Source: Albugo candida (taxonomy: Eukaryota; Oomycota; Peronosporomycetes; Albuginales). From it: a DNA stretch of 64,000 bases. Below the pieces are notes generated by a model. It did no database searches. It was not told where the DNA came from and was given only the letters and a program-made list of their open reading frames with translations. Position 1 is the first letter of the stretch, and each line of letters opens with the position of its first letter. Positions 1 through 12,750 of the stretch are shown here, one piece after another. Where the stretch lies: assembly GCA_040437565.1 (NCBI GenBank), contig JBDOQK010000071.1, positions 1 to 64,000 on the forward strand, in the 5' to 3' direction. Made by a program: the position numbers and the translations under genes.

Positions 1-3000
1 TCCACACCAGTTTTCATCCTCGAACAAATTGATTGTCAGTAGAACGTTCGCTGGAGCAAGACTAATCAACTGACAATATATGTTAGCTTCGTCTCCTTTT
101 CATCTTTTTTCCAGTTGGAGCAAAGGATTTGCGTAGTCGTTCGCGTTTTATAGATTTTACAATCGTTTTAATTTCTACGATTACCAAAGTCCTCATGTGC
201 GCATCATTCAAAAAAAATAATGTTGATTTTTACATTCCGCTCATTTAGCATTTTTCGGTGGTTGATTGCGACTCTGTAGTCTTCAAGTGAACTAAGCAGT
301 TGATCGTACGCAGCATGATTGGGATCTTCAGTTTGTCTTCTAGGCACAATGAAGAATTGCATTCTGTACTTTTGCTCTTCCCATCGTGGTAAGACGGAAC
401 AAGACAAAGAAATGTGATACAGTGTAAGCTACGTTGTGTATCAGAGCTATTTATTGCGACATGCCAAGAAACCGCGCTCCAATTACCCGATCTCAGCTTT
501 GATTTTCTTGGTGCTGATGGGCACGTAGCCAGGAGCATGCAATGCGCCTATATCTCGCGCACAAGCATTGGTGCGCTTCGTGTATTGCTTTGTTGGAAGT
601 AGTTCATATATTTGATGATTTTGCATACATATATATTTTGTACGAAAATGGAACCAATAATGATCAACCGGTCGATACAAATTTCACGAGAATAGAGAAC
701 GCATCTGCAACTTTCATTTACCGCACACTCCGACCCCAATTTTAAACAAAAAGTAAAAAAAAGGTAATCGTATTTTTATAATATCAGCGACAATAATCTC
801 TCTTCCAATTTCTATGAATTTGTAAAGATCCAGATGGGATTCTCTCGTGGGATTTAAGTAAGTGGGCAAACAAATTTCCAGCAGCAGAAATAGTAAATGG
901 TTAGGTAACTGCCCTCGCAATTCGAATAACAAAGGAATTGAGATCCTTGAAGCAAATTCGATTTTAAACAAATTATCAAAACTGCTTTGAGCGCTCGTGA
1001 GCGAGTTACAACTACGGAGCGATACAAAGACCTAGCAACAGCAAATATTTCGCCAATTTTGAGCTGTAATGGATGCGTTGACCGGTATAGTGCGACTTAG
1101 TCCCCATCTACGGTGAGGTACGAGCAAATAGCATCACGCTATTCTGAGTCTAAGCAAATTGTAGTATAAACTGTATCATGAGAAGAGTAGTGATCGATCC
1201 TCGCATATTAGAAATGCGACTATTCAAGACGCTGAGGAGCTGTCTGCTCTATCCCTATTGAGTTTGGAGTGTTTGACGCAAGAAGTATCCTCCACTCACG
1301 TCTATCAAAATAGATTGTAGATCGTTATCATACTGCTTGTATGAGCCCAAAAAGTAGGCCACTGAGACAGTAACACTGACCGCATAAAGCGCTATAGGAA
1401 CGGAAATAAAAACCAGACATCCGTATTGTGTGCCTCAATTATTTTGATTTTGCACCGCTTTGACAGACAGAATTCGCCGGCTCTAACTCGTATGAAGAAG
1501 TTGACCAGGCTGCGACCTTTCTGAAGCTCATTCTTCCATCGATTCTCCCTAACATGCAAGTTAAGGAATAACTCTTTGACTGACGTAGGTCTTTTCTAGA
1601 GATTGATAACATCGTTATTACGAGTGCAACGTTGCCGCATTGCGAGTGATCGACGGAACTTTTTCCAAGATTACACGTGCTAGGATAGAGCTTCTACTTC
1701 GATAGAAGGGATTAAAAACGATACCATCCCGTGTATTCTACTAACATGCATAGTCAGACATCTATTGCTGCTAAGTGGAAGCCGTGAAGGCAACTCCGTT
1801 CCTTACGTCATCGTGTTGTGTCATCGCCACATTGAATTCTTTCATGATTGTAAGATGATGTGTGAGTCGACTAAAAGGCCCAATATGCCGCATGAGCGTT
1901 AAACCTGCTCACAAAAAAATCGACTCTTTAATCCGAAGCTCACCTGCTACTGAAAATCTTTTATCTGCAGCCAAACTGGTCGGTTATGACGATTTGCAGT
2001 TAAGGTGTATTCGTTTCAATTAGAACTCTTTCTTCTACCTTCATTTTCGTTAAAGCTAAAGATTCATTTATGAATGCAGACTTTAGAACGCTATATTTGC
2101 GTGCTTGAGATCTTCTCGTTTGTCGAGTACTCTTTTTCTAATAACGATCCTATCAACCTTATTACTATATTCCTACTTGTGTACGGGAAGCGCATTCTCA
2201 GTCTACAAAAGAGATAGATGCCTTTACAATCATTTTAGATACAACTTCTTGATCTGTTCCCTGTCTGAATGGTCTACCTCTCGTTGGATTGTGCCATCCT
2301 TGGATTACATTCAATTGAAAGCAACGTCTCCTATAATTACTTATCAGTACATGCTCCCTCTGCGCCTCGTTGGCAGAATCCCATACGAAACAGATTGCGC
2401 GGTAAACGTTTTACAGTTGGATACCCTCTTAATTTACACTCAGACTTCAGGAAGTTATCTAGCGTGTCGCATCGCACTTCCCTGTTTTGTGCTCACCTCA
2501 ATGAATTAAGGAACTTGAGAGACCATACAGCAATTAGCGAATTCTCAATCAACAAAAGAGCATAGAAAGAAAAAACAGTTATTCTGAAAATGATGACGTC
2601 AAATCAGTTCAGTGGAGAAACTTACCTTGGCTACAAAGAATAAGTGAAATACAACTTTCAATGATGCATCAGATCGCTCGGAGCATAAGCGTCGACTTAC
2701 TTGCCGAATGCTACAATGTATAACATGCATGCTACGAGTCCTTTCCTACGAACGCATATTGCAGAGTAAATTGAATGGTAGCGCATTATCTCATGACTCT
2801 GCCGTTCCAACCCGATAATTAACATTTTTCAGGTTCAGATGGTAAGATGTTGGAACAAGACAGATGTTTTACCTCTCGAAAGCCCTTTTTTGCCTCACGA
2901 ACATGCACTTTGGGCGACATGGATTTAGTTGAATGAGTCAGTTGATTTCCGTCGAGAAGAAAAGCTTGCATATGAGATAGCTTGCTTGATACAGAACAAG

Positions 3001-6000
3001 TAGTATCTTTCAACTTCGACCTATTTGACTCATCCCTGGAGGTAAAATAAGGTCACCTGATCGAAGAATGGCACTCAAAGTGATAGGAAGGGGGTCATAA
3101 CCTCGCCCGCGAACACTGCAGGGAATGTTTAATCTATTTATCTGCGTACCAAGAATAAGAAGACTTCCAAAAAAGTCACTTTCAATGTCTTCTTTTTGCA
3201 TCACAGAATGGACAATGTAAGGACATGATCGCACTAGTAGACTACTGGAGGTACGATAAACATCCTATTAACATTCTACAATATGCTCAATAAACTCTTG
3301 CTGTGCAGTCCGGGCAGGTTTCCTGGCATGTGGACTATGAATAAACATTTCGAAGCCGGTCAAAAAAGATACGCGTCGGTTTTTTTCTTAAAGGTAATTC
3401 CAGCTTTACTCGTGATCAATTATCATACTTTAATCACTCTGGATAGGCATCCATTCATTCCCTTTCTCCGTGTAAACAGCCCAGTTTTACTGCGGCCAGA
3501 TGATAACGAAAAAAAATTTCTCTGTCAAGTATATCTTCAACTTTCCCATACGGCTTAAGACGCACAGTATTTTTATCGACCTTGCTGTGGAAATTTATGT
3601 GAACATACAACGAAGCATCTAGAGATCGGCATCAGAAGTTCTTTTGCCGATTTTCACCCACCTTTGATTTGCGAGTCAGTGATTACTGCATGGATGCCAT
3701 ACCAAACTAAATGATCACACTGAGACCTTGATCGTCCACTTTCTTCAATAATGCTGTATAAACCCATTAAAAATCAAATATGCCGCTAAGTGAGACTCAA
3801 GTATCTATTGTGATCATGCACATTCATATCTGCACTGGATAGAAGCTTCTGTCAGTATTCCATACTATCCCAGACGAGATCAATTGACATAGAGTAAACC
3901 TCGTACAAGTATGCGAATATCTAATTAAGCATGGCTTTAGTCAAAATCAATATTGAGATCAGAAATACAAACAAGATTGTTGATATGCCGAATTGGGGTC
4001 TCTGACGCTGATTGACTTTTAATTTACAAAGCTTCTTCAGAAAAGTTGCTAAAGATGAGAGATGATTTCGCGTGATGTGACAAAGGGCTAAAACAGTACC
4101 GGAGCCACGACTGCCACTAACATTCACGATCTGAGAACCCATACCAATACCATTATGACGCGATGTGTCAATATTGGGATTTCATCGTCCGAGTAAAGGT
4201 AGCATCATTCTAGTAGCTGTAGTGTCATGCAAAAGGCAAATTTTGCGTGCTCCAACCGACGAGAGTGGGCAAGACATTTCGACTTTCTTTCGATTTGAAC
4301 GCAAAGCGCTGTATCCAGGATAAATTTGGGTATAAACTACACAGAATAAATCAGGAAGCAGAGATCGTTGGACCACAATGGCATCCTCGGGAGTGAGCAC
4401 CCTGAAATTATCGACAGTCGCGTCATCATTTACGCGTTATTCAATCCAGGATTCCCCGCTTCTTCGAAACTATAAATTCGGTGCATAAGAATCACTACAG
4501 CGAGCGTCGTAAGAGATATACGCTTGTGATTCCCATTTCCTACTTCTTTGTCCTACCAGTACTAGAATTGTGGTCGACGTCACGGCGGATCAAAACTTAT
4601 CGATACAAGTTGTATGGCTTATTGTCTTTGTTGGTAGAATGGATGTTAAACATCGGACCATCACTGCTTGAAAATGTATCGCCTTCTCACTTCGGAATAA
4701 CCTCTCTTAGAACGCCTGCAAAATGCCGCTTCTCTTGTCTACAAGTGAGACGTCTTGGTTGAAGGAAGCATTCAAAAAAGCCGAATGAGGCCATCCATGC
4801 TTGTAAAGGAGTGCGTTGTCTTGGGAGAATAAAGCATTCATGTACCTTGGCTCGAGCTTGGTAGAACTTGAGCGTTGGAAAAGCTGTGTATGGGGCGGAG
4901 AGAACAAATGAAAACAAAAAATACTAAACCAAATCGTGTCATGGAGTGTGCACAACAAGTCCCGAATCCTATCTTTACATCGGCGTGATTTTGGTTTGTG
5001 AAGATCTCGATCTTATTGTGAACGCCAAATATCAAACTCGATTCAAGACTATCAAATGCCAGTTGAGCCATTCGGACTCTGGTGTTTAGATATGCAATTC
5101 GGACCATCAATTTTTCAAATTGGGATACTTTTTCGATTGTCTCGGCTCTGAGAAGATCATGTAGGTTACTGGGCAACTCGCTTATTTTCACGTCGCCGTC
5201 GTATGTCTGAATATAATTCAAGTTATTGCGAAATCTCTCAGTGTGAGCTATAGCATCAATACAACCTCACTCTTTAGGATTCCTTTATCATGCGTCATCT
5301 CTAATGATAACAAGAACTCAAGTCGTTCTATTGTCATCTTTGACGTGGACATCAAATACTCAGATGACGGCAACCTTGGTGCTGAAGGTCGATCCTGTAC
5401 GCTTCGTCATTCTGAAATGTCGTAGGAATTTGTCGCGAAAAGGATAGGATATCCTGAACCTATTTCTCTACTTCATTTCTACCGCTTTCAAAAGGCTGTG
5501 AACGTCGAATTAGAATCTCATGCCTCGGTGTCTCCTCATTTTCTCGCTTCCATTTGTATGTCCTATCTAATGGGAATAGAATGCTTTGAAGTCTCCCATT
5601 GCACAATCTTCAAGAATATGGATGCTACTTCGGGCTCGAATACTAATCGCGATCCGTGCTGCTTTTCTACAAAGAGAGTAGCTGTACAGTCTCCTGAACT
5701 GATTATCTCTATTCCTACTTTCACTGATAAGACGCACGTCCACTTTCGGCAAAAGGCTGGGTACGAAAGGTATCCATCCACAGGTCTCAAAAAAGGATGA
5801 TAATTCAGCTTCATTTTTCCAACTGCCGTATAAGTCAAATGGTATCTGTGGTCGGCAAACGAGCGTCGACGAGAGGTTTAAGACTTTTCCACCACTAGTT
5901 AGTATTTAATTGTGGCGTTGACGGCCATAATAAGACTAAAACCTGCGGTTGAATACATCGGATCGGCTACCAACTAAAGAGACGCGTAAGACGCCTTTGT

Positions 6001-6477
6001 CTATTCCAAAGGTTGTCTCTTGCGGAAATGTCGACGTTCTTGAATGCGAACATGATTTTGTGTGAAAGCTGTTGTTATACGATCGCGGCCTATAGTCATC
6101 CAATTCCGATAATCTCTTATCATCCCGCTATTCCAACTCACCGTTCAATTTGAGAACTTCCATTTTTCGATGGAGTTGATCTCCTACTAAAAGCCTGGCA
6201 ACGAGGTGCCTAGCTAAGTCTAATACCGTTGCGGCGGACAGGAGCCTGACAAGTCTTTTTCATAACGCTTTCGCAGTCTTTTTGCAATATAATTCGTTTA
6301 TTGCGAGTTATCTAACTAGTGGATCCTTACTTCTGTTCCAAGCGCAATAACTTTTAGCATTCATGAGTTGTACCTTAAATGGTATTCTGACGATTCACAT
6401 GACTGATCATTGCGGGTATCCTACAGAAGAAACGTCAATGAGCACAATGTGGGAGAACATAGTGAAAATGCTTCAAA
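1..6477. other. Gene-poor region, nothing assignable
   Basis: I found no conserved domain, repeat array or RNA gene in this stretch. Open frames are short (mostly under 110 codons), occur on both strands with no codon bias I could see, and several lack an ATG. The longest (2105-2509, plus) has a hydrophobic N-terminus but begins at TTG and has no ATG before its middle. It may be old, eroded transposon DNA or plain intergenic sequence. Confidence 0.5.
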
Positions 6478-6839
6478 TTACTGAGGATGAAAGCGTTTCT
6501 CTAGTTGCGGAAGCGGCACTGATTATAAGCAGAAAGTAAGCGAAGAAGAAACACAGAAAGTACTATATGAGTCAAACCTCTAAGTAAAGGAGCACAGCAA
6601 CCGGGCTCAGTGATGCCTTCTGTGCTGGTAAATCCATTTTCTGTATCTTCTGTTGCTTGCATCACTGCTTTCGCGGGTACCAGAGGCATTCCATCTTGAT
6701 TTTTATCACCAGGGAACCGCTGCGTATCAGGAGGTTGCATATTGTGTTGACTATCTTTTCCCGCGAAAAGCATCGATATTGATCCAAGCATGATGACACA
6801 CGCGAAAATTGGACGGTGTACGCTCGCTCTTGACTTCAT
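6478..6839 (-). CDS. Possible small secreted protein
   Basis: An ATG at 6839 (minus) opens a frame of 112 residues ending at 6501. The N-terminus has a basic start (MKSR) followed by a hydrophobic stretch (FACVIMLGSISMLFAG), as in a signal peptide. The middle is polar and rich in acidic and proline residues, and a CC pair sits near residue 85. Read straight through, the C-terminus is hydrophobic. Alternatively an intron from about 6573 to 6517 (GTTTGA...CAG) would replace that tail with a short basic one and move the stop to 6478. No RXLR, CHXC or other oomycete effector motif is visible. I do not recognise the protein. Its isolation in a gene-poor region would suit an effector, but it could also be a chance frame. 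Confidence 0.35.
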
Positions 6840-9800
6840 CAGTTCTAAATTGCAAATGAAGTTTGTGTAAATATTGAAAAATGTCAAAAGTTGTACACTG
6901 ATGATTCGAAGTGGGATATATTATTTCGAATTGAGAGCGGAATTCTCAGCGATTCGTGGAAGCATTGGCTCTGTTTAATATGTCAAAATCAAGTTGAGTA
7001 TTTGCGCGATTGCTCTACGTAAAGTACAGAGCACATGGATTCGAATGCGCTTGCAGGCTTATGTGAAACGATGTAGAATCATTGTCTCTCTCGATGTATA
7101 AGCGAATTGGCTTACTAGGTAGAGTGGGCAAATTACTGAATGTGTGGCATAGGAGTGTGCATAGAACAGACTCTTATCAACTATCAAGTAAAAGAGCCAG
7201 TTGCTTACGCGATTTGAGCGTACATAAACATACGAAACAAATCAAGAGAATTCTCAACTCGTATCGACCAACTCGATCCCTCTGTGATGATTCGTGAACA
7301 AATTATTTGTTACGTAAGAAAGCACGAATCAAGCCGTCTGAAACATCGATACTCAAGATGCAGATGCTTGACAATTTGTCAAGCGGAATTGTGATGTCGT
7401 GTTGACGTGAGCTGTCTCCGACTTGTATACTGTCGATATTCAATATATTTACACATGGAAGTGAGTTATAGTAAGGACGATGCATAATGACAACCTCTAT
7501 TATTTCTGTAAACCAAGCTTTTAAATGACCTATTGACGTTATTGCGAGGCAAGTGTCGCCTCCATGGCAGCTTTAAGGACGGTACGCTATGCTAGCTACC
7601 AATTGCTCGCCACAAAATGTTCATTACAACAAGATTTGTCTACGTTGCTTCTCAATCATCCTAGGGATGATAGCGATAATAAATCGACCTCAAAAGCTGA
7701 TTAGAACCATGCTGTAGCAGCGAGGACGGCACCGCACACTAAATATAAAGCTTTAGCTCCTGGAAATAGGTTTTTTGATGAGATCAAATTGCTTTTGATG
7801 CATTGAGGCGTTCAAAGGATTTGTATATTACCCGTAACGCTATGCATGATCAATAATCCCCCTTAAAGATCTTTTGGGACACTTTCGTTAAGACAACGTA
7901 AATCATGCATTCACAAGGTATATGATGAGAGGCGTATTAGAAATTTTAGATGGCTTGATGAGTTTTAATCCAATTTCTCCGATAATGGGTGTACCATTCT
8001 TCTTTTCTCATGCTTTTTCGAGTCAAAGCACGATTTGTTGAAAGTGGAACATGTCGAAGAAATGATGACGAAGCCACATGGAAATGCGTGGACTACATAA
8101 CATTGTTGTATTGTAGCGAGGCGTTTCGTATTTAGCTGAAGAATAATAATAAATCAATCTACCACTTTCCTATTGGAACTAAAGACCGTGTTCTAGTTCT
8201 CTTCCCCGTGTCGTGTCTGTCGTAACAGCACCAGGGTTTAACACGAGTCAATACTCTGAATCGAGTTATCCGATATTGAAGCAACTATCTCAGACGTGAG
8301 GTTGCTCTATATCCAAGTACGATGTTTTAGCGCCATACTTTTATATGTGCATGCCGTAGAAACAATTAAATTGCAGCGGCCATTACACGGAAGAAACTTA
8401 CGCCGATTTGCATGAACAGCGCCCATTCCTCACTGAAAACTTGTTATCAAGAATTCCGAAAACAAAAGAATGTATTCGACGTATATCAAGTCCTTCACTA
8501 TGATATCGCTGATCTGATTGTAGAAACTGGGCATGCAATCACCAGATAAGCAACAACAATTCATACCCTGTTTGATTATCTTTTTGCATTTAAGGAGGTA
8601 TCCAGAATCGATATCATCAAGAAGCTGATGATCTTACACATCAAATTTTTCTCACCTGCAACACGGATTTCTGGACTACCTAAGCACTATTCTACCTTGA
8701 AGATTGTTTATTCTCCGCTTTCGGCAATCCTTTGTTCCTTTCTGTACTCACAACAAGGACCGTAATGATTTCGAGAATATACATCTATCTACGAGGATCT
8801 GTTTTGATCTTTGACTTCTGAACATATTATCATGAACGATATAACGGGGATATTGAAGCATAGGCGCTAGATCTATCATCTCAACGCAGGTCCATCGAGT
8901 ATAGAGCATGCGCGTTCACATCAGTACAGCTAAATTGATTGTAGAATTGATGTGTTGGAATGAGTCTGAATATAAGTAATAAAGCTTTCCGAGGCTTAAA
9001 GAATTATTCACGTCACACGCTCTGCTATGCTGATAATTTCGAATCCTCCAGTAGCCACACTCTTTCACTCAGACGTACATCAGCATTAAGATTCTTGACA
9101 AAGGCATAAGCAATTGACCTTCACATACTACTTTATAGAAGCAGTCCATCCGGAATGGGATTCACATTAGCAGTACTGCGGTAGGGTCAAAGGCGACCAT
9201 GGCAGCCATAAAATCCAGTAAAGATCTTCGTCAGAAGGCAACAATCCTATATTAATCATCGCTGATCAAAGGAAATTCTGAATCACTGCTTTTTGCGAAC
9301 CGCAAAGTGATAGGCATAGAGAAAAATAGTAGCGTATGGCCCTATTGGACTTTAGTGGAGCTGTGTCGTATGTTTCAAAGCGCAATTTTACACAATCACT
9401 TCTCTGGTGCAAGATCAGAGTAGCGCAATAACCTAAATAGAAGCCTTCTTTACATGCTACAAAATGAGCATGCTATTGTGTATAGAGGATGAATGGAGCT
9501 GAATAAAAATCTTTGTACGTACCCTTAGCAATTTAGCAGAAATGTATAATGTAAAAGCTTGTGCAACGCTATAAAAATTCCAGTTACATAGATGATGGAT
9601 GTATTTGTATATGAACAGCGACTCCGATAATGAGAATAGCGATGTTGAAAGATGGATAGTGGATAGTGGTAATCGTCGCAAATTTGGAGGAGTGGATTCT
9701 ATGCACACGTGGAAAGCAAAGGCGAATCTTCAACACTTTCCTATCAACAATGCAGTCGAAACAGGTCATATCGACTCGTATATGCAACTGACGAAGAGAC

Positions 9801-10597
9801 CTTTACAGAATGCGATACATAAGAGATAGGGTGGGTTGCAACTATGACGGTAGCCAGAAGAAAACGCCTCGCCATCAAAGAAACGAGTCCTTCCAACACT
9901 ATCACGATGTGAAAACACACTAAATCTCGAAGTTTGTAGGACGATGTACCGAAAAAAGCGTATTGTAAGGGATTATGCGAAATGGAGTCTTGTTCTGAAA
10001 GCAAAGGATAAGCAATACGACAGTAGCAGAATACAAAGTTGATATGCAAGAAGTAAGCTATTACGCGTCAATGAATACTCCCGTTCACGGCTTTGTGATG
10101 GAGCGTAATACTGCTCATACACTATCGCGATCACGTGCGTAAATGGTATGGGCAATGTGAAAGGATGGAAGCTGCTTGAAGTTTGTAAATTGTGACTGTA
10201 GTACTGATTTGTACAAGAATGACACTTCCCATTGAAACATCCGCTTAGTGGCGAGAGGCTCCAGTTGATTACGTTTCTCGCTGGACTACAATGGTTAAAA
10301 TGCTACAAGGTCAGTTATACTCTCCTTTCTCATGGCAACGAAGAACGACAAGAATCTCAACCAGATGTACAACGTCTGCTTGAAACGTTGCATTTTGTAT
10401 GGAGAAACTATTCCATCAGCAATCAATTCTACATCGACACTTTGGAGTCGCTAGTGGTGAAGCGCACTGCCCCTCTATTGGCATTAGTAAGATTCAACCA
10501 CAATGTGCGATCGATCGAAGCAGTGCGATTGATCGAAGCAGTGCGATCGAGAATCGATGCATAATAACTCAAGAGGACATACAAAACCTTTAAACAT
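6840..10597. other. Gene-poor region, nothing assignable
   Basis: No frame here resembles a known family. The only structure I see is a short tandem repeat at about 10505-10553, listed separately. Confidence 0.45.
10505..10553. repeat. 18-base tandem repeat, about 2.7 copies
   Basis: The unit gtgcgatcgatcgaagca is followed by gtgcgattgatcgaagca and then by a partial third copy. It lies within an unassigned open frame, where the repeat would encode a repeated R-(S/L)-I-E-A-V pattern. Confidence 0.7.
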
Positions 10598-11326
10598 AAT
10601 CTCAAGCACGCATCACAATACACAAAAACGACTTTGTAAATTTCTCTGTGAGCCCAGGAATAACGAAGCGAGCGAGCCGAATACGACAGCAAGCCATTCA
10701 AAATGAACAACAGAAATCAAAGTAGATAACTGAAGACTCGACGTCAGGTGGCATATAACCGATCGATAGCAAATTAAGCGTCTCAACAAGAAAGCAACAC
10801 ATACTGAACCAATACGGCACGACAGACCAAAATGGGACCTTCCAGATGCAGTGAACGAGCACGACGAGATGTGTCTTTTCCGAAGTGATCGCAACGAAAT
10901 ATTTAGTAATTGTTCGGAAAGCGATGAAGAATGTGAAAGAGCAATGCAAACAACATTGCAGCAAGACTCGCAATCAATCATACAGATTAGCAAGTGCATT
11001 CGAAAGTGCCCATTGAGTATTTGCAGATCACCGCGAGGTGCCCGAACCGAAAGGAAGATTCAGGTACGTGTGGTGATGATTGAGCACATCTTCAACGTGA
11101 AGAGCATTCATTCAAAAGCTTTTGAAGCCACTATTTTGCAGGATGCTATAATTTGAGCATCAGTGTAATAATCCTAATCATGATGAATGCAGTTCTTGAG
11201 CTAATTATATAGGATGAGATCGTTATCTCATTGGCAGCCACGGATCAGAGTCTACGATAACATGACGATGAGACAACTTTGCACATTTATGTTCACTTCC
11301 ATTAAAATATGATATTTACATTAGTT
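10598..11326. repeat. Left copy of a diverged duplicate at gap 11327
   Basis: This roughly 730-base stretch recurs after the gap at 11431-12160 with scattered substitutions (about 95% similar by eye). It ends with ttacattagtt, exactly where the right copy carries on into new sequence. That geometry fits overlapping contig ends from two haplotypes, though a tandem paralog is possible. Both copies hold a 101-codon frame (10851-11156 and 11685-11990, both GTG-initiated). Between the two frames I count about 14 replacement and 4 silent differences, which is near the neutral ratio, so the frame is probably not protein-coding. Confidence 0.75.
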
Positions 11327-11426
11327 NNNNNNNNNNNNNNNNNNNNNNNNNNNNNNNNNNNNNNNNNNNNNNNNNNNNNNNNNNNNNNNNNNNNNNNNNN
11401 NNNNNNNNNNNNNNNNNNNNNNNNNN
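11327..11426. other. Assembly gap, 100 N
   Basis: A fixed-length run of 100 N that joins the two diverged copies of the 730-base repeat. Confidence 0.95.
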
Positions 11427-11430
11427 ACAA

Positions 11431-12160
11431 AATCGCAAGCACGAATCACAATACACAAAAACGACTTTGTAATTTTCTCTGTGAGCCCAGGAACAACGAA
11501 GCGAGCGAGCCGAATACGACAGCAAGCCATTCAAGATGAATAACAGAAATCAAAGTAGATTACTGAAGACTCGACGTCAGGTGGCGTATTACCGATCGAT
11601 AGCAAATCAAGCGTCTCAACAAGAAAAGCAACACTCACTGAATCAATACGGCACGGCAGACCAAAATGAGACCATCCAGATGCAGTGAACGAGCACGCCG
11701 AGATGTGTCTTCTCCGAAGTGATCGCAACGAAAGATTCAGTAATTGTTCGGCAAGCGATGTAGAAAGTGAAAGAGCAATGCAAACAACATTGCAGCAAGA
11801 CTCGAAATCAATCATACAGATCAGCAAGTGCATTCGAAAGTGCCCATTGAGTATTTGTAGATCATCGCGAGGTGCCCGAACCGAAAGGAAGCTTCAGGTA
11901 CGTGTGGTGATGATTGAGCACATCTTCAACGTGAAGAGCATTCATTCAGAAGCTTTTAGAGCCATTATTTTGCAGGATGCTGTAATCTGAGCATCATTGT
12001 AATAATCATAATCATGATGAATGCAGTTGTTGAGCTAATTATATAGGATGAGATCGTTATCTCATTGGCAGCCACGGATCAGAGTCTACGATACCATGAC
12101 GATGAGACAACTTTGCACATTTATGTTCACTTCCATTAAAATATGATATTTACATTAGTT
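11431..12160. repeat. Right copy of the diverged duplicate
   Basis: Partner of 10598-11326. In this copy a 50-codon ATG frame starting at 11536 (rich in Arg and Gln) stays open, while the left copy has a stop after eight codons. The copies therefore differ in coding potential as well as in sequence. No family was recognised. Confidence 0.75.
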
Positions 12161-12369
12161 GCTAAATCTTGCAAAATGGCCGCTTATGTATGCTACACTT
12201 TTAAGCATACTAGAGAGAAAGCTCTTCTAGTTTGTAGGACAGGCAAATGGTCTTTATCTACTTACTGCAGGCCAAGTTCTTCAAGCATTCTGGAGTGCTT
12301 GAGCCGTAGCTAAATGATGATGACGTCATCCTTACAAGTGGACTATCGCAAAAAACGTGCAGCGATTGT

Positions 12370-12750
12370 GTTCCTGTTGGATATTCAACATAACGGATGT
12401 GCAGATAAGATGCGGTAGTTTATAAAGGCTTCGATTAACTGTTAAGTGAACTAAGGACCTAATACATGTACTTCCGAATNNNNNNNNNNNNNNNNNNNNN
12501 NNNNNNNNNNNNNNNNNNNNNNNNNNNNNNNNNNNNNNNNNNNNNNNNNNNNNNNNNNNNNNNNNNNNNNNNNNNNNNNGTTTAAGTATGTTGAGGGGGA
12601 GTGTTGGATATTCAACATAACGGATGTGCAGATAAGATGCGGTAGTTTGTAAAGGCTTCGATTAACTGTTAAGTGAACTAAGGACCTAATACATGTACTT
12701 CCGAATTTAAGCTCCCTGGGTGTCGTTGATTACAGATCATCTACAGTTCC
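12370..12750 (+). mobile_element. Ty1/copia-type LTR element, interior lost in gap
   Basis: Two copies of one sequence start with TGTTGGATATTCAACA: 12375 onward (105 bases visible before the gap) and 12602-12745. The right copy is preceded by a purine tract (TTGAGGGGGAG, 12591-12601), as expected of a polypurine tract before a 3' LTR. It ends in CTACA, so the LTR is 144 bases with TG..CA ends. The element is flanked by the perfect 5-base duplication GTTCC (12370-12374 and 12746-12750). The visible LTR parts differ at one base (tttata versus tttgta), which implies a young insertion. All gag-pol coding sequence must lie in the 100-N gap, whose true size is unknown. The short LTR and TGTTGG start suggest copia, but no protein domain confirms this. 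Confidence 0.85.
12480..12579. other. Assembly gap replacing element interior
   Basis: 100 N. Unlike most other gaps here, the sequence just right of the gap (12580-12601) does not occur left of it. It contains the polypurine tract. The gap is therefore a true repeat collapse, and probably several kilobases are missing. Confidence 0.85.

Noticed and set aside
2105-2509. 134-codon frame with a hydrophobic N-terminus
   Set aside because: It starts at TTG, has no ATG before its middle, shows no homology I recognise, and lies among random short frames.
4838-5221. 127-codon minus-strand frame
   Set aside because: TTG start and no recognisable domain; nothing nearby supports a gene.
9599-9829. 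WIVDSG in a short plus-strand frame, reminiscent of a copia protease
   Set aside because: The next residues (NRRKFGG) do not match the protease pattern, and no other retroelement domain is near.
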